In this document: positions 32,601-43,000 of the stretch, one piece after another
Position numbering within the stretch: position 1 is the stretch's first letter
How the letters are laid out: each line of letters starts with the position of its first letter
NCBI GenBank assembly: GCA_964247055.1
Contig: OZ176051.1
Location: forward strand, 7,998,001 to 8,062,000
Direction: 5' to 3'
DNA length: 64,000 nucleotides
Source: Paragordius varius
Taxonomy: Eukaryota; Nematomorpha
Made by a program: the position numbers and the translations under genes
The notes under the pieces: generated by a model
The model's input: the letters and a program-made list of their open reading frames with translations, nothing else
Told to the model about the DNA's origin: nothing
Database searches by the model: none

Positions 32601-34101
32601 TTCCATATTTTTTAAAATATATAATTTTAATCAAGCCTGAAGTATCCAACGACCCCAATTTGAATCGAAAGACTGAAATTTGAATCCAAGTGTTAAATAT
32701 ATTGTTTTTATATTAAACATACAGAAATGTTTTAAAAGTTCAAATAATATAGGGTGCAAATATGTATAATATTTATTTTAAAGATCATTATGAGAAAAAT
32801 TATCAGAAGGTTCCTCCATTCCATACTCTATTCAGGCGTTCAACAGAATGAAGGTATAAATTAAAAATAAATTGTTATATGCCAGAGACTAGGTGCAAAA
32901 CTGTTTTTGTGAGAATTCCAAAATTTTTAAACTGTTTTAATGTGATTATTTTGCGAGTTGAACCATCAAAACTGAAACTGTGGTATTATTTACCATTTTT
33001 AATACAGAAAATTTAAGCTCATTTATTTGCTATATAGTTTTTATATTATTTCAATAAGTAATATTTTAGAAAATTCAGAGAAAGTATTAAATAAATTTAT
33101 ATTTTTGCGGTATATTCACATTCTATTAAAAAATATATCTGTTAATTATAGGAAAATAGAATTAAAATAAAAACATTTTACCAAAAGAAGTACTGGAACT
33201 AATTTTTTACGCAAAAACACTGGGATCCTAAATTAAAAAAAACTGATCAACTGGAAACCTATATCCATGATTTAAAACAAATTTTATAATAGTTTATTAT
33301 TACCATATATTTATGAAGTTTGTATTGCTGACTGTGCGGCAAAAATGGGGATCAAAAATAATTGTTTTATCATTCAATAGCTAAAAGGTTCATGATTATG
33401 AGTATCGAATTAATAAATTCGGTGAAAACTCTAGTTTAGATCAAAAATAATTGTTTTATCATTCAGCTAAAAGGTTCAGGATTATGAGTATCGAATTAAT
33501 AAATTCGGTGAAAACTTCTAAAAATTTATTTTTATTTTTCTGCTATTAGCTGAATTTAAAATCACATTATTATGTAAATTACAATAGAGGCAAATACGTC
33601 AATAAATTTGATTTGTATATCATAAACGCGTAGAAGAGTTTCCTTATGATGCATAATGCGATTTTTTTGATTTTGGCCAATAACAGAAAAATAAAAACAA
33701 CCTTTTCCAGATATTTGACCATTTATCATTTCGATTTTTATAATTCTAAAACTTTAAACTTTTGATTTATATTTATGTAATTTTTGCAGGCGCACCGTGC
33801 TATAATACAGCTCTGTGCAATTCATTAGTTTAATTATAAAATTTGATGCTTTACATATAAATTGGCTTATTACTCTTAAGACACAAACTTATTTAAATTT
33901 GTGTCTATATCTATATTGATAACAGGTGAGTCACTTGAAGTCAAATACAGCCTCTTGAAATCAAGCAATGAAAAAATGAAAAATGAATTGATTGAGATAA
34001 AGAACATGCTAGCTGATATGATTGAAATTAAATATCCCAATTATCTACAACCACGAAGATCATTTAACGTTGGTGTGAAGGATAATTTGAAATTTATTTA
34101 A
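23685..34101 (+). CDS. TRPC: TRPC cation channel subunit, 11 exons, 848 residues
   Basis: The exons are 23685-24392, 25070-25312, 27660-27824, 28108-28342, 29781-29993, 30172-30427, 30851-31049, 31128-31337, 32132-32203, 32784-32853 and 33926-34101. Phases agree throughout and the sum is 2547 nt. Domains in order are N-terminal ankyrin repeats (about residues 25-165); a zinc-site [10 protein letters not shown] (170-179) and the TRP_2 region with [14 protein letters not shown]; a pre-S1 elbow in exon 3; S1-S4 in exons 4-6; LPANE and GPLQISLGR after S4 (551-568); S5; a pore helix with LYW (615-617); S6 ending [11 protein letters not shown]; the TRP box [10 protein letters not shown] (679-688); and a C-terminal coiled coil. 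TRPC proteins form tetrameric, receptor-activated calcium-permeable channels in the plasma membrane. The LPANE motif resembles the TRPC3/6/7 type. The pore motif is LFW in the TRPCs I know, but here it is LYW. The start is the first in-frame ATG (MDPKNN). Introns 2, 6 and 9 carry transposon copies. Confidence 0.93.
25955..26430. repeat. Family B repeat in TRPC intron 2 (inverted relative to 4565-5078)
   Basis: It begins near 'gtcctagtttacatattggg' and ends near 'aaatcgctgtggaaaatccc'. It aligns in reverse with the 4565-5078 copy over nearly its full length. It accounts for part of the 2347-nt intron. Confidence 0.55.
30466..30713. mobile_element. hAT-like MITE in TRPC intron 6
   Basis: The ends are CAGGTGTGTCCA and, in reverse complement, CAAGGGTGTCCA. 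They match the start of the fragment at 37746 (CAGGGGTGTCCAACACAAAT). The 8-bp flanks agree at only five positions. The interior has 'gcggcccacaaagcc' near the right end. It is non-coding. Confidence 0.55.
32257..32696. mobile_element. Family A TTAA MITE, copy 5, in TRPC intron 9
   Basis: TTAA precedes CACTTCGATTCGAATTGG on the left. On the right TTGAATCCAAGTG is followed by TTAA. At 440 bp this is a shortened member of the family. Confidence 0.65.
33350..33524. repeat. Two-copy tandem duplication, 89-bp period, in TRPC intron 10
   Basis: The block from 'gatcaaaaataattg' to 'attcggtgaaaactcta' at 33350-33438 is repeated from 33439 with a 2-nt deletion and few substitutions. This is a recent local duplication. 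Confidence 0.9.
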
Positions 34102-34104
34102 AAA

Positions 34105-34110
34105 AATAAA
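34105..34110 (+). promoter_or_regulatory. Possible polyadenylation signal of the TRPC gene
   Basis: AATAAA lies four bases after the TRPC stop codon. It is very close to the stop, so a later signal may be the one used. Confidence 0.25.
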
Positions 34111-35186
34111 TTCACTGTTTTTCGTTCATTTAGTTGATATTCAGCTTACACATCATATTTCCGTTAGAATTTTATGGTAAAAATGGTATAATGTTACATA
34201 CAGTACATGTATTTGAAGTGATTAATTTATAAGTTTTTGAAAATGCTTTAAATGGCATCATTTGAGATGTAATGGCAATAATATAAACACCTTGAACATT
34301 TCAACCTTAGTTTAAAAAATATCTTTGTAAAAGCTAAGAAAACATAAAAATAGACCATACTGCAAGAACTATAACTAAATGTTTTCCTTTATTATAATAA
34401 ATAAGAGTAATGATTTTGCTAACTTTCGCTTTAATATACACTTTTAAGAATTCATACATTTTTTAGATCGTGGTTCATTGTATACTAATGTATTTTAGCC
34501 AAACTCTCTGCATTCTGGATTTTATAATTATGTCACACAATCAATAATTGTCAATACATTATATTAAATATTAAAAGGGATTTTACCGATTTTAATGCAC
34601 ATATGACTTATAGACATGGTAATTATTTTATTAACTCGGTTTTAAATATTGTGTTAATGGAAATTTTCTGTGAACTGTGTTGCGAATTGCCCAATTACTA
34701 GGTGAAATAAGCAACCATTAAAATCCATTCTATATAATTCAAAATACTGATTAAACTTAACTGAATTTAATTTTTGTAAAAAATTGATCAGCAGTGAGGG
34801 TGTACCTTGCTATATAGTATGTAAATGAAAATTTTATTATAATATATTTTGGTTGTCAGCTCTAAATTTATTTTAGGTAAAAGATTTTTAGCTTTCACGT
34901 AGTGAATTATTTTATTTCCTTTTAATTCTATTTTTAAAAATGTCTGTAAAATTGCTAATTGTAAAATATTAAATTCTACTGTGGAAAATCGTTGTGTCTA
35001 ATTAATATGTCGTAAATATATAAATCATTTTTTTTAATTTTATTAGTTATTTATACACCCATTAACGTTTAACCGATATTTACCTTGACATTATTTTGCA
35101 TGTTCCAAACGGGTCACAAAAACAATAAAGTCGTAATAATACTGTAATATATTGAATTTCATTTCATGTAACAACACAAATATAAA
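34111..35186. other. Intergenic region between TRPC and the small secreted-protein gene
   Basis: AT-rich. No exon or repeat recognised. It should hold the promoter of the 35187 gene. Confidence 0.35.
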
Positions 35187-36128
35187 ATGCAACTTTTTTT
35201 GAATATTTTTTGGGTTTTGTTGGGAATTTACGTTTTATCCCTCACCCTAGGAGTGAATGGTCAATCTACAGACGCCCTACCAATAGCTAACACAACGGTG
35301 GCATTAAATTCGACCATTACACTAAATGTAACATTAAATGACCTATTTTCAAGCGCTTTACCCGCAGATACTTCTACGATATCAAATTTGAACAATGCGT
35401 TAAATACTACGTTGGCTCCTTCAACATTGGCCTTTGTAGATGCGGGAAACATCACATCTTCGATACAACCATTAATATTGAATTTAATATTGGATACAAC
35501 ACTGGTAGTCCCAATCTTGAATGCAAGTAATACAACATCTCCCTTAAACAATACAATTCTATCGCTTAATGACACCCAAATATCTAACAACATAAGTGTG
35601 CCCATTATATCCAAAATTTTTGCTGTGGCCCCGACCAACAACATAACAACGTTCTTAAATAATGATACCTCATTGTCAAATGGAACAATTGTAAAAGGAA
35701 ATGAATCATTACAAAAATGTAATCAAACATTAATTCGTCAAATAGGAATAATGTTAGAGGATTTGACATACATAAGGGGAAGAAAATACTCAATAATATT
35801 TATGGTTAGAAAGCAAGTACCATTTTTAATTAAGCAATTAATCACCTATACCTTTTGCTATAATAAGCCTCTTATTCCGTGCTCAATATTTTTTAAAAAG
35901 GAGTTCATTACCTTTGCCAGTCGGCTAAAAGATACTTTAGAATCCAATTCAAATGATACAGATTGTGGGACATCTTACCTATTATGCGTAAAAAATGCGA
36001 TTGATAATTTGGGCGGGGAAAACACAATGTTTCATTTAGTTTCTATGCTTGATGATATAAGTGAAGTTTGTCCAACTTTTATACGAAACAAATTAAGAAA
36101 GGATGCTTTAAAATACGAGCAGAAATAA
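35187..36128 (+). CDS. Secreted N-glycoprotein with five-cysteine C-terminal domain, 313 residues
   Basis: A single open exon. Residues 1-25 are a signal peptide (hydrophobic core ending LGVNGQS). Residues about 26-170 are a low-complexity Asn/Thr/Leu/Ser region. By my count the protein has 16 N-X-S/T sequons, 15 of them before residue 185. Residues about 175-313 form a compact domain with cysteines spaced C-x7-C-x27-C-x6-C-x27-C (FCYN, IPC, TDC, LLC, EVC), plus one more cysteine just before it (KCNQT). That domain aligns without gaps to the last 100 residues of the giant mucin encoded at 40024-57576, at about 39 percent identity by my count. The ATG at 35187 is the first in frame and directly opens the signal peptide. 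An AATAAA lies 116 bases after the stop. I recognise no known family. A secreted or surface-coat role is inference from the signal peptide and glycosylation sites. Confidence 0.85.
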   Translation: MQLFLNIFWVLLGIYVLSLTLGVNGQSTDALPIANTTVALNSTITLNVTLNDLFSSALPADTSTISNLNNALNTTLAPSTLAFVDAGNITSSIQPLILNLILDTTLVVPILNASNTTSPLNNTILSLNDTQISNNISVPIISKIFAVAPTNNITTFLNNDTSLSNGTIVKGNESLQKCNQTLIRQIGIMLEDLTYIRGRKYSIIFMVRKQVPFLIKQLITYTFCYNKPLIPCSIFFKKEFITFASRLKDTLESNSNDTDCGTSYLLCVKNAIDNLGGENTMFHLVSMLDDISEVCPTFIRNKLRKDALKYEQK

Positions 36129-36243
36129 TGGTTAATTAGCAATGGAGGTGTTGGGTCCTATTAGAGAATTATTTTAAAAAATAATTTTTATTGATGCACT
36201 TAATTAAAATTAATATGCAACTTGTTATTGGTGGTAAACTGAA

Positions 36244-36249
36244 AATAAA
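36244..36249 (+). promoter_or_regulatory. Probable polyadenylation signal of the 35187 gene
   Basis: AATAAA 116 bases downstream of the stop codon. Confidence 0.4.
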
Positions 36250-37745
36250 TCTAAAACTAAATTGTTAATATTAAAGTTTATTTATTTAGAATATTGCTAT
36301 TTTATGAATCTAATATGATGCCATCGGGTCCATACAAACATATTAATGCCAAGTCGGTAATCCAAATAATAGGGAATTTATATTATAAATTTGGAAAGGT
36401 AATCAGTTTATATATTTCATTGATATAAAATTTGTTTTTCTAAAAACCAAAAAAGATATTTCGATTTTTCAGAAACCACATATGGGCTGAGCCAAAAAAA
36501 GAGGCAAGGAATCATTTGCCTAAAAGAGCTTTTGGCGCAGGATGTTTAGCTCACTACAGTTATAATTCGTAACATTATTTAGAAAAGAATAAGATGAAAT
36601 CAACAAGAATGGTCTTATTATGGGATACTTTAAAATAATTATTAAGATTGAAAAGGTAGTGAAGCAAACAAGGCTGAATGCAAATGTGTGAGGAAGACAT
36701 AATAACAAATCAAACTAAGATGACATTGAAAAAATTAAAATATAGAAAATAAAAACAATGCAAAATAGGATCTAACTTTGGAAACAACCAACCAACTAAC
36801 ATTTTTTCATTAATTTGATATATTTTCGGTGTTTTTAAATTTATATTGAAAATTAAAACCCAAATTTTTGTTCTAACAGATTTGGTTTATTTTAATTCCC
36901 CCATAATAGACCAGGTCAGTCACCATTAATCATTGAGTCCATTTACAAAATATTCGATAAAAGAATAACTGGAGAATAATGTAATCATATTCAATGGTCA
37001 ATAATTGATAGTTAAATATAAAAACACATCAAGATTTTTGTGCTTTTGGTCTTGGGGCTTATGTGTTATTTAAGGAAGTTCTTTATTCTTTTAATCAACA
37101 TATACTGCACATTATATATGTTTATTATTTTAATGAAAGCTACTTCATACCAAAAATCGGATAGGATCTTTTAAAACTGAGATTGCTCGATTAATTACAA
37201 AAATGTATAATTTGCTTTAAAATTTTGTTTTAGTACATTTTGTTGAAGCGTATTTTATGATATTTTGAAGCACGTGAAAATAGTGTATGCATAAAAAAGC
37301 CTTTATTCGATGATCATGAAGTTTCTTACACCTGGGAGTTTTGATTAAAAGATTCGTTTTCTTTAATTAAAATATAAAGTGACTTATTTAAAAAGATACC
37401 AAAAACAAATGATTTTTCAGGATTCTGTTTCAGTTTCATCAAATTGTGGGGGGAATTTTAACAATGTTTTTACACCGTTTCCTGCTTCAAAGTTAAAAAA
37501 TTTTAATTATGAATTTTTTAAAATTAATTTTTTAATGTCATAATTTAAAATGCATTTAAAATATTTGTGCTATTTCGGCCTTTTAACCTTTATAATAAAA
37601 GCGGTGTTAAGATAATATACACGATATAGAACTATATACTATCCAAAGCGATTCTATTCTAAATATATCTCAAATATCAATGATATTGGGTAAAATATAT
37701 AACCGTAAATTAAAATTTTTATTATGGTATTATAATGGGTTAGAA
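36250..37745. other. AT-rich spacer, no gene seen
   Basis: Nearly 1.5 kb with no supported exon. Slightly GC-richer stretches near 36480-36720 give only short frames. Confidence 0.35.
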
Positions 37746-37870
37746 CAGGGGTGTCCAACACAAATGGCTTTAAGAGCCACACTTTCGACCTCAAAAATCC
37801 GAAGAGCCACATTTGAATGAATATTTTCACAATTTCTTAGTGATTTTCAGTGTTTTCATTTCTGTAGTCA
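37746..37870. mobile_element. hAT-like MITE fragment
   Basis: It starts CAGGGGTGTCCAACACAAAT followed by 'ggctttaagagccaca'. This matches the right end of the 30466-30713 element in reverse orientation. The other end is missing or diverged before repeat E begins at about 37919. Confidence 0.5.
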
Positions 37871-37918
37871 TATTAATAAAACCAGATGCACGGTATTAGC
37901 ATGTTTTTTTATATTATA

Positions 37919-39230
37919 CTAGCGTAAATCTCAAGGAAGTTCTTCGGACTTCTTGGGGGGTATTAAATATATATGTGGGTATTGACGAAGGGACTATATT
38001 TATTGCCGAATTTACAAATTGCTTATAGGGATAATAAATTAGGATATTATGTAAATAAAAAAAGAAGGTTTGCATAAAAAAATACAAAGAAACACATAAT
38101 ATAAAGAACATAATTATATAAATATATAAAGTCCTGTGGGTATTGACGGCGCTATATTTATTGCCGAATTTACAAATTTTAGATATACAGAAAAAATTTA
38201 TAAGGAGGATATAAAACCCATGAATCAATATAAATATACATCTCGTTTATTCGAAAAAATACCTCAACACTAAATATATATGATGGCGTATATTTAGGGC
38301 ATAAAAGCCCGAAATTAACGGCTAACGCCTGACCTTAATTTTTACCTAGTTACGGGTAATATTTTCTGTTAATGAGCTCATATGGCTTCATAAATATTCT
38401 GTAAATTAGCTCCAAAACAACTTAATATTGGCGCAGTTTTTGGCGGGTAGCTTCTTATCCAGGGGCTAATACAAAAAAGCGCTGATTAAAATATTTGCCT
38501 ATTTACGGAGAATACCTGGCATATGATTCCATACGCTCTCATTAGATTTTGGAAAAATTCGATGGTTGCGCATTTTTCAGGGCCTGAAGGGCCTAATTAA
38601 CGGCTTTTACAAAACCGCATGACCTAAATTTTTTTGTTACGGGTAATATAAGCACCTATTGAACTCATATGGCCTGATAAGTTTTCTGAAATTAAGCCCC
38701 AAACGCACGCTATTTCGATATGACGGGGCAGTTTTTAGCGATTTGTTCCAGCAGCCAATATATAACGCAAGACTAAAATTGCCTTTTAACAGAGAACACC
38801 TGGAATCCTCATTGAATTTTTACCGTCTCATACCTTGAGCGAAAAATAGATTCCAAAAATTATTTTTGACTTAGTTTTTTTGTAATAAATGGCATTTTAC
38901 GGGGGGAGCGGGTAAAAAGGGGGCCTAAATTAAAAATACCAGCCGGCTATGTTCGGCGCAATCGAAAAATAATAAAAAAATCATATTTGAAATCGAATGG
39001 TCACGTGTTCCGGAAAATTGTCTCAAAGACACGTTTTTATGGACTATGTTTTTAAAAAAACGTTTTTCACAAGGGGTGGGCCCGAATTGGGAGCCTAATT
39101 TAAAAAAGGGCGAAGCTATTGTCGGGGCATTCATTAATGATTATTTCTTCGACATTTTTATTTGAATAGGTCCCCAGTTTTCCGGAAATAGATTACAAAG
39201 CCAGCATTTTCCATTTTTATAAATCATGAA
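37919..39230. mobile_element. Repeat E, short copy
   Basis: It shares the start 'actagcgta' with 10211-12657, the 'aagttcttcggacttcttgg' hairpin, the marker blocks 'ttttacggggggagcgg' and 'ctattgtcggggcattc', and the end 'gccagcattttccattttt'. It contains a single marker unit rather than about four. It also has a private internal duplication of 'gtgggtattgacg' plus 'tatttattgccgaattt' at about 37973 and 38136. Confidence 0.65.
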
Positions 39231-40023
39231 GTTTTAAAAATAATGCTTGGTTAAATTTCCTACATTCGATATTTTGTTCAAATTTGTTACAACCGGTCGT
39301 TGGATTCGGATTAATCAAAATTTATTATTTACTGAGATTTTTTGGGATAATAATTAGTATATCGAATAATAAAGGAATAAATTAATATATAAAGATCTTT
39401 AATTGACATTTCTATTTGTAAAACTTTTTCAAAGTTTTAAATATGAAAACCGTAATATAACTCAATGAAATTAATTAACAGATTATTTAAGTTTGGTAAT
39501 ATTTGGATTATAAATAAAAATGTAATCTTTCACCATTAGATGCAAACATTTTCGAATGTACACCCAAATTTAATTAACAAATATCATAATGAATAGAGCT
39601 TAGAAAAGGTTATTTTTAAATCTAACAAAACTCAAAGGCTAGATCCCTAAGTGCAACACTCGTAGGAGTTGTCTATTATTTTTCTTATACTGTTTAAAAT
39701 ATGATAATTACAGTATGAATAAGTATATATTGGTAGAAAGTTATTAATTATTGCCAAAAGGCCGTATTATTGACTTATAGTTATTTTTTCATTTTTTATT
39801 AATGTTTGTTAATAATAATTCTCTTGCATATGATATTTTTCAATAATTAATAATAGCAATATATACTTATTCATACTGTATATAGCCAAAATGTTATAAA
39901 ACTAAATAAACTTTATTCAAATAACAACCATTTACACTACGTATACATAAATATTTAAAATTGATTTATGGTAATTTTTAGAAACAAATAAATAATAATA
40001 AAATTACTAATATTAAATATAAA
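39231..40023. other. Spacer with 3' flank of the giant mucin gene
   Basis: No gene. It includes an inverted repeat at 39709-39880 and a minus-strand AATAAA at 39912-39917, about 107 bases past the mucin stop codon and a plausible poly(A) signal. Confidence 0.5.
39709..39880. repeat. Perfect 24-bp inverted repeat, 124-bp spacing
   Basis: The arm TACAGTATGAATAAGTATAT (first 20 of 24 bases) at 39709-39732 is exactly complementary to 39857-39880. It could be a small inverted-repeat element or an RNA hairpin just beyond the mucin transcript. Confidence 0.85.
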
Positions 40024-43000
40024 TTAAATATGGTTTATAAGTTTGGCATCAATTTTTATTTTTTTTCGGATAAAGTGTGGACATATACGAGTTATGTAGT
40101 TAAGCATAGTTCCAAGAGATAAAGATGAATTATCTCCTGCTAAAGAGTTTATTTTTGATTTTAAACATCTAACATAAACCAACGTGCATCCTGTAAATTC
40201 ATGCTTTTCGTCAAAAACAGCTTTAATTTTGTTGGCAAATATAATAGATTTTCTTGAATTGTAATGAGCGCATGGTATTCGAGTGTCATTATAACAAAAT
40301 GTATATATAACCAGTTGTTTAATTAAAGTTGATATGTTACTATCCATCAGAAAATGGTTTGGTAATTTACGGTACTCTACATAAATTAGATTTTCCACAT
40401 GTTTTATAATTTTTTTTATCAAAGTATTGTTTCTTGTCTTCCAAGCTAAAGATAAACTTAATTGTTGGTTTAAGGAATCAAATGTGGACGTTGTCATAGT
40501 TGTGGGTGTAGTTGTAAGAGTGGTAAGTTCGGAAGGATTGGTACTTAAAGTCGGGATTGAATCAATGGTTGTGGTGAATGTTGGTAAATTGGTTTCATAG
40601 GGTGATATTGTCTTATCTGAATGGGGTGCAATCGAAGGGAAAATCATTTGAAGTTTAGACAATAAGGTTGATTCAGTATTTATGGTTATAGTATTAGGCT
40701 GTTGAATTTCCGTAGATCCAAATGACACGTTAATTATTTCATTAATTGGTAACGTTGTAGAAATTGTCATTGGCTCGGTTGTGGTAGGTAAAGTTGTGGA
40801 GAGAGTGGTTACCGTCGTTTCCGTCGTAATTGCTGCCTTAGTTGTTGTTTCACTATTTGCAATTGTGGATATTGTCGTTGGCTCAGTTCTAGCAGATAAG
40901 GCTGTCGATGGAGTAATTACATTCGCTTCAGTAGTTGTTGCAATGTTTGTTTTTTCACTAGTGGGCACAGTTGTAGAAAGTGTCGCTGGTTCAGTTGTGG
41001 TAGGTAATGTTGTTGACGAAGTGGTAATCGTCGTTCCAGTGGTAGTTGTTGCCATGGTTGTTGTTTCACTATTGGCTACAGTTGTAGAAAGTATCGTTGA
41101 CTCAGTTGTAGTAGATAATGTTATCGCAGGAGTGGTTACCGTCGTTCCAGTGGTAGTTGTTGCCATAGTTGTTGTATCAGTAGTGGGTACAGTTGTAGAA
41201 AGCGTCGATGGCTCAGTTATTGTAGTTAATGTTGTTGACGAAGTGGTTTGCGTCGTTCCAGTGGTAGGAGGAGACATGGTTGTTGTTTCACTACTGGGTA
41301 CAGTTATTAAGAGTGTCGTTGTCTCAGTAGTTGTAGGTAATGTTGTCGACAGAGGGGTTACCGTCGCTCCAGTGGTAGTTGGAGATGTTGTTGTTTCACT
41401 AGTGGTTACCGTAGTAGAAAGTGTCGTCGGCTCAGTTGTTGTGGGTAATGTTGTCGACTGAGTGGTTACCGTCGTTCCAATGGTAGTTGTTGAATAAGTT
41501 GTTGTTTCACTAGGTGGTACAGTTAGAGAAAGTGTCGTTGGCTCAGTTGTTGTAGGTAATGTTGTCGACGGAGTGGTTAAAGTCGTCCCAGTGGTAGTTG
41601 GAGACATGGTTGTTGTTTCAGTAGTTGGTACAGATGTAGAAAGTGTCGTTGTCTCAGTAGTTGTAGGTAATGTTGTCGACAGAGGGGTTACCGTCGCTCC
41701 AGTGGTAGTTGGAGATGTTGTTGTTTCACTAGTGGTTACCGTAGTAGAAAGTGTCGTCGGCTCAGTTGTTGTAGATAATGTTGTCGCGGGAGTGGTTACC
41801 GTCGTTCCAGTGGTAGTTGTTGCCATAGTTGTTGTTTCACCAGTTGGTACAGATGTAGAAAGTGTCGTTGGCTCAGTTGTTGTAGGTATTGTTGTCAACG
41901 GCGTGGTTACCGTCGTTTCAGTGGTAGTTGTTGCCATGGTCGTTGTTTCACTAGTGGCTACAGTTTTAGAAAGAGTCGTTGGCTCTGTTGTTGTAGATAA
42001 TGTTGTCACAGGAGTGGTCACAGTCGTCCCAGTGGTAGTTGGAGACATGGTTGTTGTTTCAGTAGCGGGTACAGTTGTAGGTGTCGTTATCTCAGTTGTT
42101 GTAGTTAATGTTGTCGACAGAGGGGTTACCGCCGTTCCAGTGGTAGTTGGAGACATGGTTGTTGTGTCACTAGTGGCTACAGTTGTAGAAAGTGTCGTTG
42201 GCTCAGTTGTTGTAGGTATTGTTGTCGACGGAGTGGTTACCGTCGTTCCAGTGTTAGTTGTTGCAATGGTCGTTGTTTCACTAGTGGCCACAGTTGTAGA
42301 AAGAGTCGTTGGCTCATTTGTTGTAGATAATGTTGTCGCAGGAGTGGTTACCGTCGTTCCAGTGATAGTTGTTGCCATAGTTGTTGTTTCACTAGTGGGT
42401 ACAGTTGTAGAAAGTGTCGTTATCTCAGTTGTTGTAGATAATGTTGTTGACGAAGTGGTTAGCGTCGTTCCAGCGGTAGGTGTTGCCATGGTTGTTGTTT
42501 CACTAGTTGGTACAGTTGTAGAAAGAGTTGTTGACTCAGTTGTAGAAGATAATGTTGTCGCAGGAGTGGTCACAGTCGTCCCAGTGGTAGTTGGAGAGAT
42601 GGTTGTTGTTTCAGTAGTGGGTACAGTTGTAGGTGTCGTTATCTCAGTTGTTGTAGGTAATGATGTCGACAGAGGGGTTACCGCCGTTCCAGTGGTAGTC
42701 TGAGACATGGTTGTTGTTTCACTAGTGGCTACAGTTGTGGAAAGTGTCGTTGGCTCAGTTGTTGTAGATAATGTTGTCGACGGATTGTCTACCGTCGTTC
42801 CAGTGATATTTGTTGCCATAGTTGTTGCTTCACTAGTTGATAAAGATGTAGAAAGTGTCGCTGGCTCAGTTGTTGTGTGTAATGTTGTTGACTGAGTGGT
42901 TACCGTCGTTCCAGTGGTAGTTGTTGCCATGGTTGTTGTTTCACTAGTTGGTACAGTTGTAGAAAGTATCGTTGACTCAGTTGTAGAAGATAATGTTGTC

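Noticed and set aside
35261-35644. 127-codon minus-strand ORF opposite the small secreted-protein gene
   Set aside because: The plus-strand frame has the signal peptide and the cysteine domain. The antisense frame is a by-product.
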